DNA from: Clostridia bacterium
Lineage (GTDB): Bacteria; Bacillota; Clostridia; Christensenellales; Borkfalkiaceae
NCBI GenBank assembly: GCA_900769545.1
Contig: CAAGGZ010000035.1
Location: forward strand, 1-20,500
Direction of reading: 5' to 3'
Length of the DNA: 20,500 bases
This document shows positions 7,934 through 18,300 of this stretch, one piece after another. Under the pieces are notes generated by a model. That model saw only the letters and a list, made by a program, of their open reading frames with translations, did not search any database and was not told the DNA's origin. Each line of letters starts with the position of its first letter. Position 1 is the stretch's first letter. A program made the position numbers and the translations under genes.

Positions 7934-10222
7934 TTAAAAATCATCGTCATGGAAATAATAAATTTTATGTTTTATATTAGCATATTGATCCATTGAATCC
8001 CAATATTTATCCCAGTTGATCGACATTTGAGCAATAATTTTAGACGACTCATAAGTATAAATACTTAAACTTTTACAATATTCAAAAGCCAAACAACCTA
8101 TATGCTTAATATTTTTAGTTAGTTCAAAACGCTCCAATTTTTTACATAAATGAAAAGACATCCTTCCAATTGAAATAATTTTCTCTTGTTCTTTTTGGTA
8201 AGGAATATAAATTTTTTGTAGGTTGGTACAAGTATCAAACGCTAAATCCCCAATTTTCACCAAAGATTTTGGACACTTAACTGAACATAATACTCTGCAG
8301 TTTGCAAAAGCCCTCTCCCCTATTTCTTTCACCCCTTCCTGAATACAGTATTCAAACGAACCACTCCATCTTTCTGGACAACAAAGCAACTTCGTCTTAT
8401 CTTTATTAAATAAGACTCCATATTCACTGGTATAATTTGGATTTTCTTTTGCGACTTTTATTTGTTTACAAGAAGATAATGCTGATACACCAATATTACT
8501 AACACTACTTGGTATATTTATGTAATGCAAGTTAAAGCTATCAGCAAAAGCATATGCCCCAATACATACTACGCCATTAGGAATGTGGACATCGTATATT
8601 TCACTTTGAACAAACGCATATTCGGCAATAGAGCTTGTTCCATTTTTAATGACATAACAATCCCCTACTTCTCCATTTACATCAAGCAAAATTCCATCCA
8701 AATACAACGCACCATTATCCCAATTAGATTTATTTTGCTCATATGCCGTTTTATAAAAGGGATTTTGTTCAACATATATTGAGGAATTCTCTATTTTGAT
8801 CGTAGTCAATTGTGAACAATCCGAAAAAGCATGTTCTCTTAAACACAACACACTCGAGGGTAGCAATATACTTTTAAGATTAGTACACTCCGCAAAAGCC
8901 CGCTCGCCTATTTCTAATATATTTCCAAAGTCAACACTTTCAAGTTGCGTACATTTCTCAAACGACTCTTTGCCTACTTTCACCAAACTACGTGGAAACT
9001 TTACATTTTTCAGCTTTTTACAATTCCAAAATGCTGTTTCACCTATCTCTTGCAGCGAATCCCCAAATTCAATCGTTTCAAGATTGTAACAAGCCCCAAA
9101 AGCATAACTATTTATCTTTAATAATGCATCACATAATTGTATGCTTTGCAAGTTTTTATCTTGTGCAAACGCATCTTCTCCTATCTCTGTTATTCCTTCA
9201 GGTATAACAACATTTTTTCTTGTTCCCAAATATTCGGTAATTATTGTGCCGTCTATTACAAATTCTTCTATAGGGGTATATTCTTTGGGATAAAGCAACC
9301 TATAGACACGCTGTTTTACGATTGATAAAGCCTTACCAGTGATGGCATGCATATCTATCCAAGAAATACCATCGAAAAACACTTTAAAGAAAGTTGTATG
9401 TTCGCTATTGTCTATTTTACATTCTAAACGAGGCTTATTCAAACGTTTAGCGATTTCCATTTCACGCTTTACATCGCGGGAAAGCATTGCATCGCGACTA
9501 CAAACCACTAAAAAGATAGCACAATTTTCAATCGCTTTTTCTATATTATCCCAATAATTTTGACTATCGTTAGGACGCAAATTTCGCGTAGAAATCCAGC
9601 AGGTATTACCATCAGCTTCAAGAGCTTCGCATATTTTTGTCGCCTTATCAGAATCCACACTCCTATGACAAATGAAAACGTCTCTCGACACATTATCGTA
9701 ATATTCTTCTTGCCTGCACCTTTGTTCGAATTTCTCTTTATATTCTTCAATTATAGATTGATTGTCAATATCCTCTATTCTTGCCAAATATGCAATAATC
9801 GCTTTATCATCACGCAGGTCAGAATAATTGCCAATATGGTCTATAATTTGAAAAATCTCCTCTTGTGTATGTTCCGCAATCTCATCTTGATAAAAGAATC
9901 GCAAATATTGCCCATTGTCGAGACAATTATGCGCATACGCAAAATAATATTTCGACGAGTAATCCTCGGGAATAATATCAAGAATCTTTTTTGAGTAATT
10001 CAAAATAGACACTACGTCGTTTAAGCGTACCGCCGATGAAAGTTTATCGCGAAATATTTTTATATCCTGCGTTTTATCTACTTCAACCTTAGATAATTTT
10101 TCCGCAACGTTAATCAAAAAAGAGGAATCACAAGCAGGGCAAACCCCAACGTTTCCGTTGATTTTTGCCTTTCCCATTTCTTGACAGCCACAAATCGGGC
10201 AAACTAACACCTTTACTTCCAT
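7934..10222 (-). CDS. Zinc-ribbon/TIR/LRR_5 protein, predicted cytosolic
   Basis: This 762-residue protein opens with a zinc ribbon (C8, C11, C28, C31), then a helical TPR-like segment (about 50-175). A TIR domain (about 179-310) follows, from RDVFICHRSVDSDKA through GNTCWISTRNL to SRDVKREMEIAKRL, where E254 is at the catalytic-Glu position of TIR NADases. From about 325 to 735 there are BspA-type LRR_5 units (for example EGITEIGEDAF, RSLVKVGKESF, EGVKEIGERAF). No signal peptide or membrane span is seen, so both TIR and LRR should be in the cytosol, in contrast to the other TIR protein of the operon. The LRR could be the sensor that controls the TIR. A weak Shine-Dalgarno (GGACGGAA) precedes the ATG, 20 bases after the AAA+ stop. 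Domain calls are strong; enzyme activity is inferred from the family. Confidence 0.9.
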   Translation of the reverse strand: MEVKVLVCPICGCQEMGKAKINGNVGVCPACDSSFLINVAEKLSKVEVDKTQDIKIFRDKLSSAVRLNDVVSILNYSKKILDIIPEDYSSKYYFAYAHNCLDNGQYLRFFYQDEIAEHTQEEIFQIIDHIGNYSDLRDDKAIIAYLARIEDIDNQSIIEEYKEKFEQRCRQEEYYDNVSRDVFICHRSVDSDKATKICEALEADGNTCWISTRNLRPNDSQNYWDNIEKAIENCAIFLVVCSRDAMLSRDVKREMEIAKRLNKPRLECKIDNSEHTTFFKVFFDGISWIDMHAITGKALSIVKQRVYRLLYPKEYTPIEEFVIDGTIITEYLGTRKNVVIPEGITEIGEDAFAQDKNLQSIQLCDALLKINSYAFGACYNLETIEFGDSLQEIGETAFWNCKKLKNVKFPRSLVKVGKESFEKCTQLESVDFGNILEIGERAFAECTNLKSILLPSSVLCLREHAFSDCSQLTTIKIENSSIYVEQNPFYKTAYEQNKSNWDNGALYLDGILLDVNGEVGDCYVIKNGTSSIAEYAFVQSEIYDVHIPNGVVCIGAYAFADSFNLHYINIPSSVSNIGVSALSSCKQIKVAKENPNYTSEYGVLFNKDKTKLLCCPERWSGSFEYCIQEGVKEIGERAFANCRVLCSVKCPKSLVKIGDLAFDTCTNLQKIYIPYQKEQEKIISIGRMSFHLCKKLERFELTKNIKHIGCLAFEYCKSLSIYTYESSKIIAQMSINWDKYWDSMDQYANIKHKIYYFHDDDF

Positions 10223-10242
10223 CGTACAAATTCCGTCCTGCT

Positions 10243-12012
10243 TTACTCTATATGAGCTCCATTCTTATACGCAATAAACTTCGCCATTTCCTCAGCCGTA
10301 ATGTGATTACGAATGCCTGACAAAATTTTATTACAGTCTTCTCTCGTAATATTTTGTTTAGTTTTTAAGATAACAGACCGTTTATATGCCTCCAAGCGAA
10401 TTTTATCACAAACGGCAACAATATCACCGCCGCCAAATCCTTCAAGTGCCATCGCAAGCTTTTGTAAATCTACGTCAGCGTCAAGAGGTAATTTCGCCAT
10501 AGCCTTGTTAACCATCCATTCTCTTGCTTTTTGATCGGGTACGCCCACGTAAATTTGCGTATCAAAACGACCGCCACGAAGCATAGCCGAATCCAAAGCC
10601 CACGGACGGTTTGTTGCAGCAATTAAGAGCAACATTTTATTTTTATCGGCTGGCTTAAACCCATCCACTTTGGTAAGGAACGTTGCAACAAATCTTGCCA
10701 TTTCGGCATCCACACCGCCTGTACCGTCCCCTCTTTTACTAGCAACAGAATCAAACTCATCAAAGAATATAATTGCCTTTTCATTCTTTTGAGCTTCCGT
10801 AAACAACTTTTCAAGCTGTTTAGAGCTATCACCCATATATTTCGAAATCAAATCTTGACAATTTACGGCATAGAATGCAGCATTTACTTCACCTGCAATT
10901 GCACGAGCAATAAAGGTTTTACCTGTTCCAGGAGGTCCATAGAGCAATATCTTACCGCCAGGCTTAATACCAAATTCTTTAGCAAGCTCAGGATTCCGCA
11001 TAGGTTCTAAAACGTGAAAAATAATTTGTTCTTTCACGTCATCCAACCCTGCAACGTCAGCAAACGTAATCCCATCCTTCGAAGATTCTGACGAAAAAGA
11101 AGGTTTTTCCTCTTCCTTTTCATCAGCCGAACTAGAATCCGCGTCCACGACGTTATGCAAATCCAAAAGGTCCATACCATGTACGCCTTCACCGCCTTGC
11201 GCGTCGCATTTTGCGTCCATCTCTCCAAGCAAGGCGCGAACGCTTTTGTTTTTCACGATTTTCTCCCCATTGTCTTTCAAATCTCTATACATATTGATTT
11301 TCAAGAACGAGAAAATTCCCATTTTACATTCGGTGGATACCGTCCATTTTAACTTGGCTACCAGCTCTTTAATTTTTTCAAAATAAGCTTCTATCCCCTC
11401 GTCGTCGTCAAATTCGGGAAGTTTGATGCCGTATTCGTTTTGCAGTTTGAAAGCGAACGTTGGATTGACGATAATCTCGTCGTCGGTAACTTTCACGTAA
11501 TAAGGATCGATAACCGATTCGTTTTCAATCGTAACGGGAACGAGTAAAATCGGAGCGCGCATCACCTGCTGCGCATTTTCGTTTTCCGTCCAGTGGATAA
11601 AACCGAACGCAATATAGGCGATATTCACACCCGTTTCTTCCACAGCGCTTTTCGCTTTTTTGCTTATGTTTTTCAACGCCGAAATCGGCTTGTTGACTGC
11701 ATTGTAAACAAGAATTTGTTGCTTTTTCAGCTTGTTTTTGTATGCGTTTAAATAATCGTCTTTGGACGGATACTTTTCTCCCAAACTTTCTTCTAAACTC
11801 TCTTTGGTAAAAGCAAACTCCTCTTCGTCTTCTAATTTCGGATCATACACTTCAAATGTGGCAGAATGTTCCGCACGATTAAAAAGCGCAACGAAATCGG
11901 GAAAAAGGATTTCAAGCGTACCCATTTTCGTATCTTTGAAATGGATAAGGTTGTTGCGTTTTCCCGTATCGAGCAATAATTCAGACCATTTATTTAACTT
12001 CTCTGCGTTCAT
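10243..12012 (-). CDS. DUF4011-AAA+ ATPase (classical AAA clade, Vps4/FtsH/Cdc48-like motor)
   Basis: I chose the ATG at 12010-12012 (589 residues) because AGGGA lies 7 bases upstream and the promoter -10 box lies inside the longer frame that opens at 12141. Residues 1-265 resemble the DUF4011 region that usually begins large superfamily I helicases (KLNKWSELLLDTGKRNNLIHF). An acidic Ser-rich linker (about 285-312) leads to a classical AAA module: Walker A GPPGTGKT (359-366), pore-loop-like SKYMGDSS (390-397), Walker B IIFFDEFD (414-421), sensor-1 N468 and arginine-finger pair R479/R482 in LRGGRFD. All catalytic residues are intact. The AAA domain should form a hexamer that remodels or threads proteins. 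It is the first gene of the operon and a candidate regulator or unfoldase for the TIR, RES and protease products. The pairing of DUF4011 with an AAA motor instead of a helicase is unusual to me. Confidence 0.85.
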   Translation of the reverse strand: MNAEKLNKWSELLLDTGKRNNLIHFKDTKMGTLEILFPDFVALFNRAEHSATFEVYDPKLEDEEEFAFTKESLEESLGEKYPSKDDYLNAYKNKLKKQQILVYNAVNKPISALKNISKKAKSAVEETGVNIAYIAFGFIHWTENENAQQVMRAPILLVPVTIENESVIDPYYVKVTDDEIIVNPTFAFKLQNEYGIKLPEFDDDEGIEAYFEKIKELVAKLKWTVSTECKMGIFSFLKINMYRDLKDNGEKIVKNKSVRALLGEMDAKCDAQGGEGVHGMDLLDLHNVVDADSSSADEKEEEKPSFSSESSKDGITFADVAGLDDVKEQIIFHVLEPMRNPELAKEFGIKPGGKILLYGPPGTGKTFIARAIAGEVNAAFYAVNCQDLISKYMGDSSKQLEKLFTEAQKNEKAIIFFDEFDSVASKRGDGTGGVDAEMARFVATFLTKVDGFKPADKNKMLLLIAATNRPWALDSAMLRGGRFDTQIYVGVPDQKAREWMVNKAMAKLPLDADVDLQKLAMALEGFGGGDIVAVCDKIRLEAYKRSVILKTKQNITREDCNKILSGIRNHITAEEMAKFIAYKNGAHIE

Positions 12013-12042
12013 TTGTTTGTCCCTGATTACAATATTTTTTTC

Positions 12043-12071
12043 ATTATAACATATCTTTCGATAAATTTCAA
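12043..12071 (-). promoter_or_regulatory. Sigma-A-type promoter of the six-gene operon
   Basis: On the minus strand, TTGAAA (12066-12071) is followed after exactly 17 bases by TATAAT (12043-12048), a perfect -10 and near-perfect -35. The start codon of the AAA+ gene is 30 bases past the -10, so the leader is short, with a Shine-Dalgarno AGGGA at 12020-12024. No operator palindrome is obvious around it, suggesting steady expression, with control at the protein level. Confidence 0.8.
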
Positions 12072-12093
12072 GTGTTGCAGTGTTTATTATGAC

Positions 12094-12118
12094 AATAAAA
12101 AAGCGGGGCTTCTTAATT
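12094..12118 (-). terminator. Weak AU-rich hairpin, possible second terminator
   Basis: As minus-strand RNA, an 11-base arm (12118-12108) pairs with GCUUUUUUAUU (12104-12094) across a CCC loop, with one U-U mismatch and one G-U pair. The 3' arm is the U-run itself. It lies just upstream of the operon promoter and could help insulate it from the giant gene. The GC core is very short, so this is tentative. Confidence 0.3.
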
Positions 12119-12226
12119 TCATTTTTATAAGAATAAAACAACCGTCTTTTCTTAACAAGCAGCGGTTTGTTTTTTCTAAGAAATTCTTCGTTTCAAAACA
12201 CTCAACAACGCGTGAAACGTAAAAGA

Positions 12227-12250
12227 ATCCGGCGTTGTAAAACGCCGGAT
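12227..12250 (-). terminator. Intrinsic terminator of the giant Cys-rich repeat gene
   Basis: A perfect 10-base inverted repeat, atccggcgtt (12227-12236) and aacgccggat (12241-12250), encloses a 4-base loop (GTAA on plus, TTAC on minus). It lies about 90 bases beyond the stop of the giant gene. In the minus direction the stem is followed by TCTTTTACG, a short U-rich tract. The rest of the 12072-12342 gap holds no convincing gene. Confidence 0.65.
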
Positions 12251-12342
12251 CGAAAAAGATATTAAATTTCAAAACAAAAACTTTTTCCCTCAAAGTGTTG
12301 CGCTTAAACTCTTGTAGACCAATCGCTCCACTTTTTTAATTG

Positions 12343-15300
12343 TTAAACGCCAAAGGTCAGAACGTGGTCGACGTAGCTATAATAATGTTCTCCGTTGACC
12401 TCTTCATATTTGTCAAATACTTGGAATACGATACTTACGTGTTCGAACCCTTCGGCATTTTCACCGTAGACTTCCTTGATTGCAGTCCACAACGAATCGT
12501 TATCCAACGTAATCAAACCACTTCCTTCGGGTTCATTCTCATAACCATATTCGAAGACGTCAAACGTCACCTTATCCGTTACGTTTACCCCCGAAACAGC
12601 ACCGTTTTCATCCACCGTATAGTTCAACATGATGTAGAAGTTATACCCTTCTTGCATCTGCCAACCATTACCGAGTTTATTGAAGACACCTGCCGTATAC
12701 TGACCGTATTGATACGTCAAATCTTCCACAATGAAATCGCCGTCAACGTTCTTTTCATTCTTCAAACCGCAACGGTCGCAAACGTAAAGGCCCAATTCTT
12801 CATTCCATACGTATGCATGACCAGGCGCTACGTAGTTATAATCCTGCTGAATGCCGCAAACTCTGCAATATTCGATCGCCGTACCGTATTGCGTACACGC
12901 CTGCTGAATATCTCTCCAAGCCCACATATGCTCCGTATAGTAGTAGGAATTATACACACCTGCACTGTTGAACTCTTCGTGATAACATTCACATCCCGTG
13001 TAAGTATTTCGATAACCCCAATCCGAATAAGGATTCCAGTGATAAACGATCCTATCGAAACGATCCCGTTTCTCTACCCAATCGCAATACTTGCAACCCC
13101 TTACGAAAATGACGTTACCATTCTCATCCGTTTCTTCGAAATATTGCAACTGCGCTTCATGGTTTTCCCACGTAAACGTCTTTGTGTAAATGACGTCTTC
13201 GCCTTCATACAACGTATACGTTTTTACATGCGTTGCAAGACAGCTATCCGCTGTTAAGAAGGTGTAGTAATATTCCGCCGTGTAGCTGAATCCACAGTCA
13301 GTGATTGCGCACTTGTAGGATTCGATATTATGATTATATCTCGGATCTTCTTCCGTAGCCTCGAACCATTCGATATTAGCCCACTCGATATTGCACGAAC
13401 CGAAAATATCTGCATAATTCCAACCATCTTGACCGCAAGCGCAAGAGTCATATTCCAATTTTACAACGCCGCAATCGGTATTAAACTCTTCAATATGACG
13501 ATACGAATAGTGCCAATCCGCATCATATTCTTCCGTAATCATTTCACATGCGGAACAATAATGAATAACGTGGATGCCCTCTTCACAGTTCGTCACGCCT
13601 TCAAACAATTCACAACGCGTTCGAATATTCGCATGATTCATACCTGTAAAGCTTTCACCGCGATTGCCAAGTTGATCGAGCGCATATTCTACGTAAGAGC
13701 AATCTTCCGTGCTATACACTCTTTCCCAACCATAGCCGTTCAGACGATCCATGTAATAGATTTGTCTGCCATTGTCGTCCCAATCGCTTTCGTAATGTTC
13801 AAGCCAAGTGTTACAGTCTGCGCAGTAACGTTCATAGACGTAAACGCCCTGATCGTTTGCCCCTTCTTCCACGCGTTCTGCCGTATGGGAGATTTCCTTG
13901 CGGTAAACAGTATGGGTAACGTCACAACCCTCTTCGGTCACACCAAAGCTATATACCGTGTAATAATTCGTGGTACAAGCTTCTTTCGTCACATAACTAT
14001 AAACGGTATAGGTAAATCCACAGTTCGAGCAAATATGCGTTTCTTTATAACGCTGGAATTCCGTTTCCGTGTCTTCTAATTGCTCATAGGAAACAGTAAA
14101 CTCACAGGCATTGTAGCTCCACTGCAAACCTTTATCGTAATAACCATACCCACAAAGGCAGCCATAACGTCGAGCAGAAATTCTACCGCATTCCGTAACC
14201 GTCGAATATACTTCCTGATAGAAGCTTTGATGATAGTAGTACTCGTCGTAGTATTCCTCCTTTTGCCCGCAAGCTTCGCAGTAATGTCCCACTCTTACGC
14301 CTGCTGCGCAGTTTTCTTCGCCGATAAATTCTCGACGCTCTTTCCAGCTATGGCGTTGTCCGCCCCCGGTATACCATTCTCCATTCCGATCAAATCCATA
14401 ACGCGTATACGTACAGTCTTCGTTATATACGTAGTAATACCCGCTGCCATTCGCTCTTTCATAACGGAGCTCTCTGTCATATTGATCATACGTGCGTTTC
14501 ATTTCAAAATACGAACAATTTACGCAGCCATAGGTTACCATTCTATTGCCGTTTTCGTCAAGCTCGTATGTCCCATCCATCTGGTGCGTGGTATACGAAT
14601 ATTTACCCGCAAGCGTCCAAGCTGCGACACCGTTAACGTCGCCGTCCATGTAAACATTCACCGTGAAATTCACAGTGTTTACACAACCCTCGGAGGCTGT
14701 TTCTGCCGTGCCGTAAATTTTCAATCCGCAAGTTTCGCAAACTATATCCAAGCTACCAAGCTCGTTTTTAATTTCAATCAGTTTGCAACCGTCGGAGATC
14801 GGCACATCGACAATTCTCTTTTCTTCCCCGCAAGGGCAAACGCCGTATGTAACCGTAATCGAACCGCAAGGAGTCTCGATCGTTTCTACGCATACGTTGA
14901 ACGAGTGTTCTGCGCTATAAACGCTTTCACTGTTCAGCAGCTCGCCGCAACAATCACAATACCATTCTGCGATTACGCCGTCCAAACAGGTTGCAGAACC
15001 GTCCATCATCACGTAAACGGGATTCTCGCTTTGTGCGTGTTCCCTACCCCACGCGCGTACACTTTTTCCTGCAGGCGTAATATAATAATAAATATATTCA
15101 CAGCCGTCGTATTCATGCGCGTAACCGAATCCGTTTTCGTTGACGGAATAGATAATTCTACCCCACGCATCAAATTTTTTCACGGAAGCGATTTTACCGC
15201 ATGCACAGGTTTCCGTTCTCGTCGTGATACCGTCTACAGTTTCTTCGGTATAAGTCGTGCTTTCGTGACGCGGAAGCGAATAATTTTTTTCTACGATCGC

Positions 15301-18300
15301 TTCGCCGTCTACGGTAACCTTGTAATAACCCGTTTGATAACAACCGTTATTAGCGGAACCGATGCTCAAAACAATCACTTTGCCACAGTCGTCACAAATA
15401 TAGGTGCGGACAATTTCCGTAGAATCCTCTTCCTTTTTATTTGTGTCTTCTCTAAAATTGCACTCACCATTAAGGTTGAGCCAAGTGTCGCGATCATAAC
15501 CGCAAGCGCATGTGTCGATCTCGATACCTACTTTACCGCAATCTGTGTCAATATAGATGGTTTCCCGATTCCAATAATGACCTCTTTGGATTTCATGATA
15601 CACATATTCGTAATCACAGTCGAGGCAGTATATAATCTCCACAACGCCGTCTTCACAGCTAGTAGCGCCTTCGCACAATTCGTATTTGTATTCGGTGTTA
15701 TGTCCTTTGTTCCAATACGACGTGTACGTATCACCGCATTTTAAACATTCGTATTTTTGCCAGCTCTCTTCTTCACATTCTTCCGCGAGATACTCATCCA
15801 CTACCTGATAATTATGAACTTCGGACGTTGTATATTCCCCCGTAGACTCATTATACCAGAATCTAAATGCATTTGTATATGAATAAAGCGAGTTTTCCGT
15901 CATTCCCCAATCGATTTCCGAACGAATGCTTTGCGTTTCCGGATTGATCCATATCGTATAATATACGTTGCATCCGTGACCAATGATATCGTAACACATC
16001 CAATCGCCACAAGAATCATCCGTTCTGAAGCCGTATTCGTCAGCGAAATAGAAACCGTTGCCCCATACATGCGTATATTCGCCGTTTGGCAGCTCTACCT
16101 GGATCCAATCACTCCACATTACCTTATATTTATAATAGGAAACGCCGTCGATTTCTTCTACGCCCAACCCTTCCATGTAAGTGGGCTCATTATTCATAAA
16201 ATAAGATATGTCGTATGCAATGAGTGTCTTATCGCCGTTTTTGTAAACAACGTAATTCTCGATCTTATTACCGTCTTTCAGATCAATCGCGTCGAACAAG
16301 TCTTCGATCGTATCTTTCAAATCCACAAAATCCATTTCATAAGATTCATTGAACTTGATTTTACCATTACCGGTTATCACGATCGTATTCAAACTATAAC
16401 TGCCATCACCATAACCATATCTGTTTTCGATCTTGAGATCGATCTTTAAATTGATTGCAGAAGCTTTACCAGTTTTATCCGTGGAAATGGTGATTTCGGT
16501 TTCACCGATATAGTCGCAAAGCGTTTTCAATTCTTCAAGCAATCTTTCAATGTATTCGTCAGCCTCTTCCTTGCCCGCCGCTTCACCAGACATTTGGAGA
16601 ATCACGGAAACGATATTGTTGTCTGCGCACATGTTTTCAATTTCCGTCAACATTGCTTTCAGATCTTCTACGGTCATGCCGTTTCTATCGTTTGTAGCCG
16701 TCATTGTGGTAAGAGTGCTATCTACAACTACACCGCCAGCATGGTTGCCGCCGCCCATAGCCTCAACAATCATTTCGCCGACTACTTCGTTTCTGACAGA
16801 ATCGACAATCTGGCGAAGATCAAATTTGCTTGCCTGCGCGCCAACGATGATCTTTGCCGTTTCGTTGACGAAATTATACAAATCGTCCAACGTATAACCT
16901 GCTTCTACCAAGTTTTCTTCGATATCGGCTTCCAGCTCGCCTACCGTCTTATCAAGGGTTTCATTCGCCCAATCGAACAGCCTTTCAAGCGCGCCCTTAC
17001 CAAAGAAGGTATCGAAAAGCTCTTGTGCGCTTTGTTGCGAAATCTTTTCAGCGACGCTATAAAGTTGGTCTGCGTCAATCGTGAAGGTGTAATTCTCACC
17101 CGTTTGCGATTTCACGAATATGAATTCCGTGATCGCGCCAAGCGCCGCGTTTACGTCCTTATCCGTCAAGCCAAGCGCCGCCGTCAAAAGCTGACGCGCA
17201 TTGTCGCTATAGCATTGAACGTACATGGCTTTCAGCTGCAAGAACGGGAAGTTGATGTATGTTTCCAACATTTCCTGCGACATCATCATATAGGTTTCAT
17301 AAGCATTATCTTCTCGAATATCACCTGTGAAGATATATGCTTTACCTTGAGCAAAAATGATTTTTAATAAATAGGTTTCGGTACGCGTGGACGAAATTTC
17401 GCCTTCGTCGTATTCCGTTTGAATAACAGGCATTCTGAATTCGCCGTGGCCTACGACATAACCGTTTTCATCGTATGCAAACGTCAGTTTCACGATCTCT
17501 ACGTCGCCGCGATAATTATTATTAACCACATCATTGCTCGCGTAGGTCTGATCAATCACCAAATCTTCTACCGTCACGAAATAGCTTGCCGCGTTTGCAA
17601 TGCTATCTCTAAGCGTGATATAGAATTGTTGGCTTCCGTGCGAAAGAGCGGGATGTTCTGCGCCGCAGTTTTCACGGGTACAGATATAATCTGCGCCCCA
17701 AACGTGACCCAATGCGGGAACGTAATCGCTCTTATAGCTATCTTTGCATTGACCGTGATGTTTACAGGTATACAACGTATAACCTTTTTCCGTACAAGTA
17801 GGCGCGAAGACAGTTGCTTCGTATTCGTGCTTTTTCTTATCTTTAAAATCGTCGTCATAGTACGCATCGCAATGCTTACAATTATGACGGGTATAACCCT
17901 TTTCAAAGCAGGTTGCATCATGTTTTACGCCGTTTGCATCGTAATCGTGCTTCGTTGTCGGCGTGAAATCTGCCTCATAGCTATCATCACAGTGTTCGCA
18001 CTTATATTCGGTATAACCACCTTGTTGACAAGTTGCGTCGTGCTTGTTGCCTTTGTTATATTTATGACCCTTTGCAGGCGTATATTTACCATTGTAATTC
18101 TTACCACAATGGCACTTGAATTTGGTATGACCGGGAGCAGTACACGTAGACTCTTCTACGCCGTCTTCCTGATAATTATGTCCGGTTGCAGGGGTATAAT
18201 CGCTTACATAGCTATAACCGCATTCTTCACAAGTATACGTGGTGTAACCCTTTTCTTCGCAGGTAGGATCTTTCGTTTCGGTTACAAAATCATGCCCAAG

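Noticed and set aside
9560..9994. 144-codon plus-strand frame opposite the cytosolic TIR gene
   Set aside because: No domain and antisense to the conserved TIR and helical region; treated as a shadow, as are 7309-7689, 6052-6447 and 6463-6759.
10243..12141. Longer start for the AAA+ gene, 43 codons upstream
   Set aside because: The extra codons span the -10 and -35 boxes and the Shine-Dalgarno of the ATG at 12012; the added residues do not belong to DUF4011.
12072..12342. Possible small ORF (12087-12293, minus) in the intergenic region
   Set aside because: Sequence is low complexity Phe/Lys rich, overlaps both hairpins and has no convincing ribosome site; more likely non-coding.
12343..12765. 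Sortase or S-layer anchor at the C-terminus of the giant protein
   Set aside because: No LPXTG-like motif, hydrophobic span with basic tail, or SLH repeat is visible; the protein ends in a beta-rich soluble segment.
14080..15744. 554-codon plus-strand open frame opposite the giant gene
   Set aside because: It is antisense to a well-supported repeat protein, has no recognisable domain, and its length follows from the codon bias and repetition of the real frame. The same holds for 12340-13257, 13330-14079, 15931-16449, 16594-17367, 17419-18609, 18646-19371 and 19450-20160.
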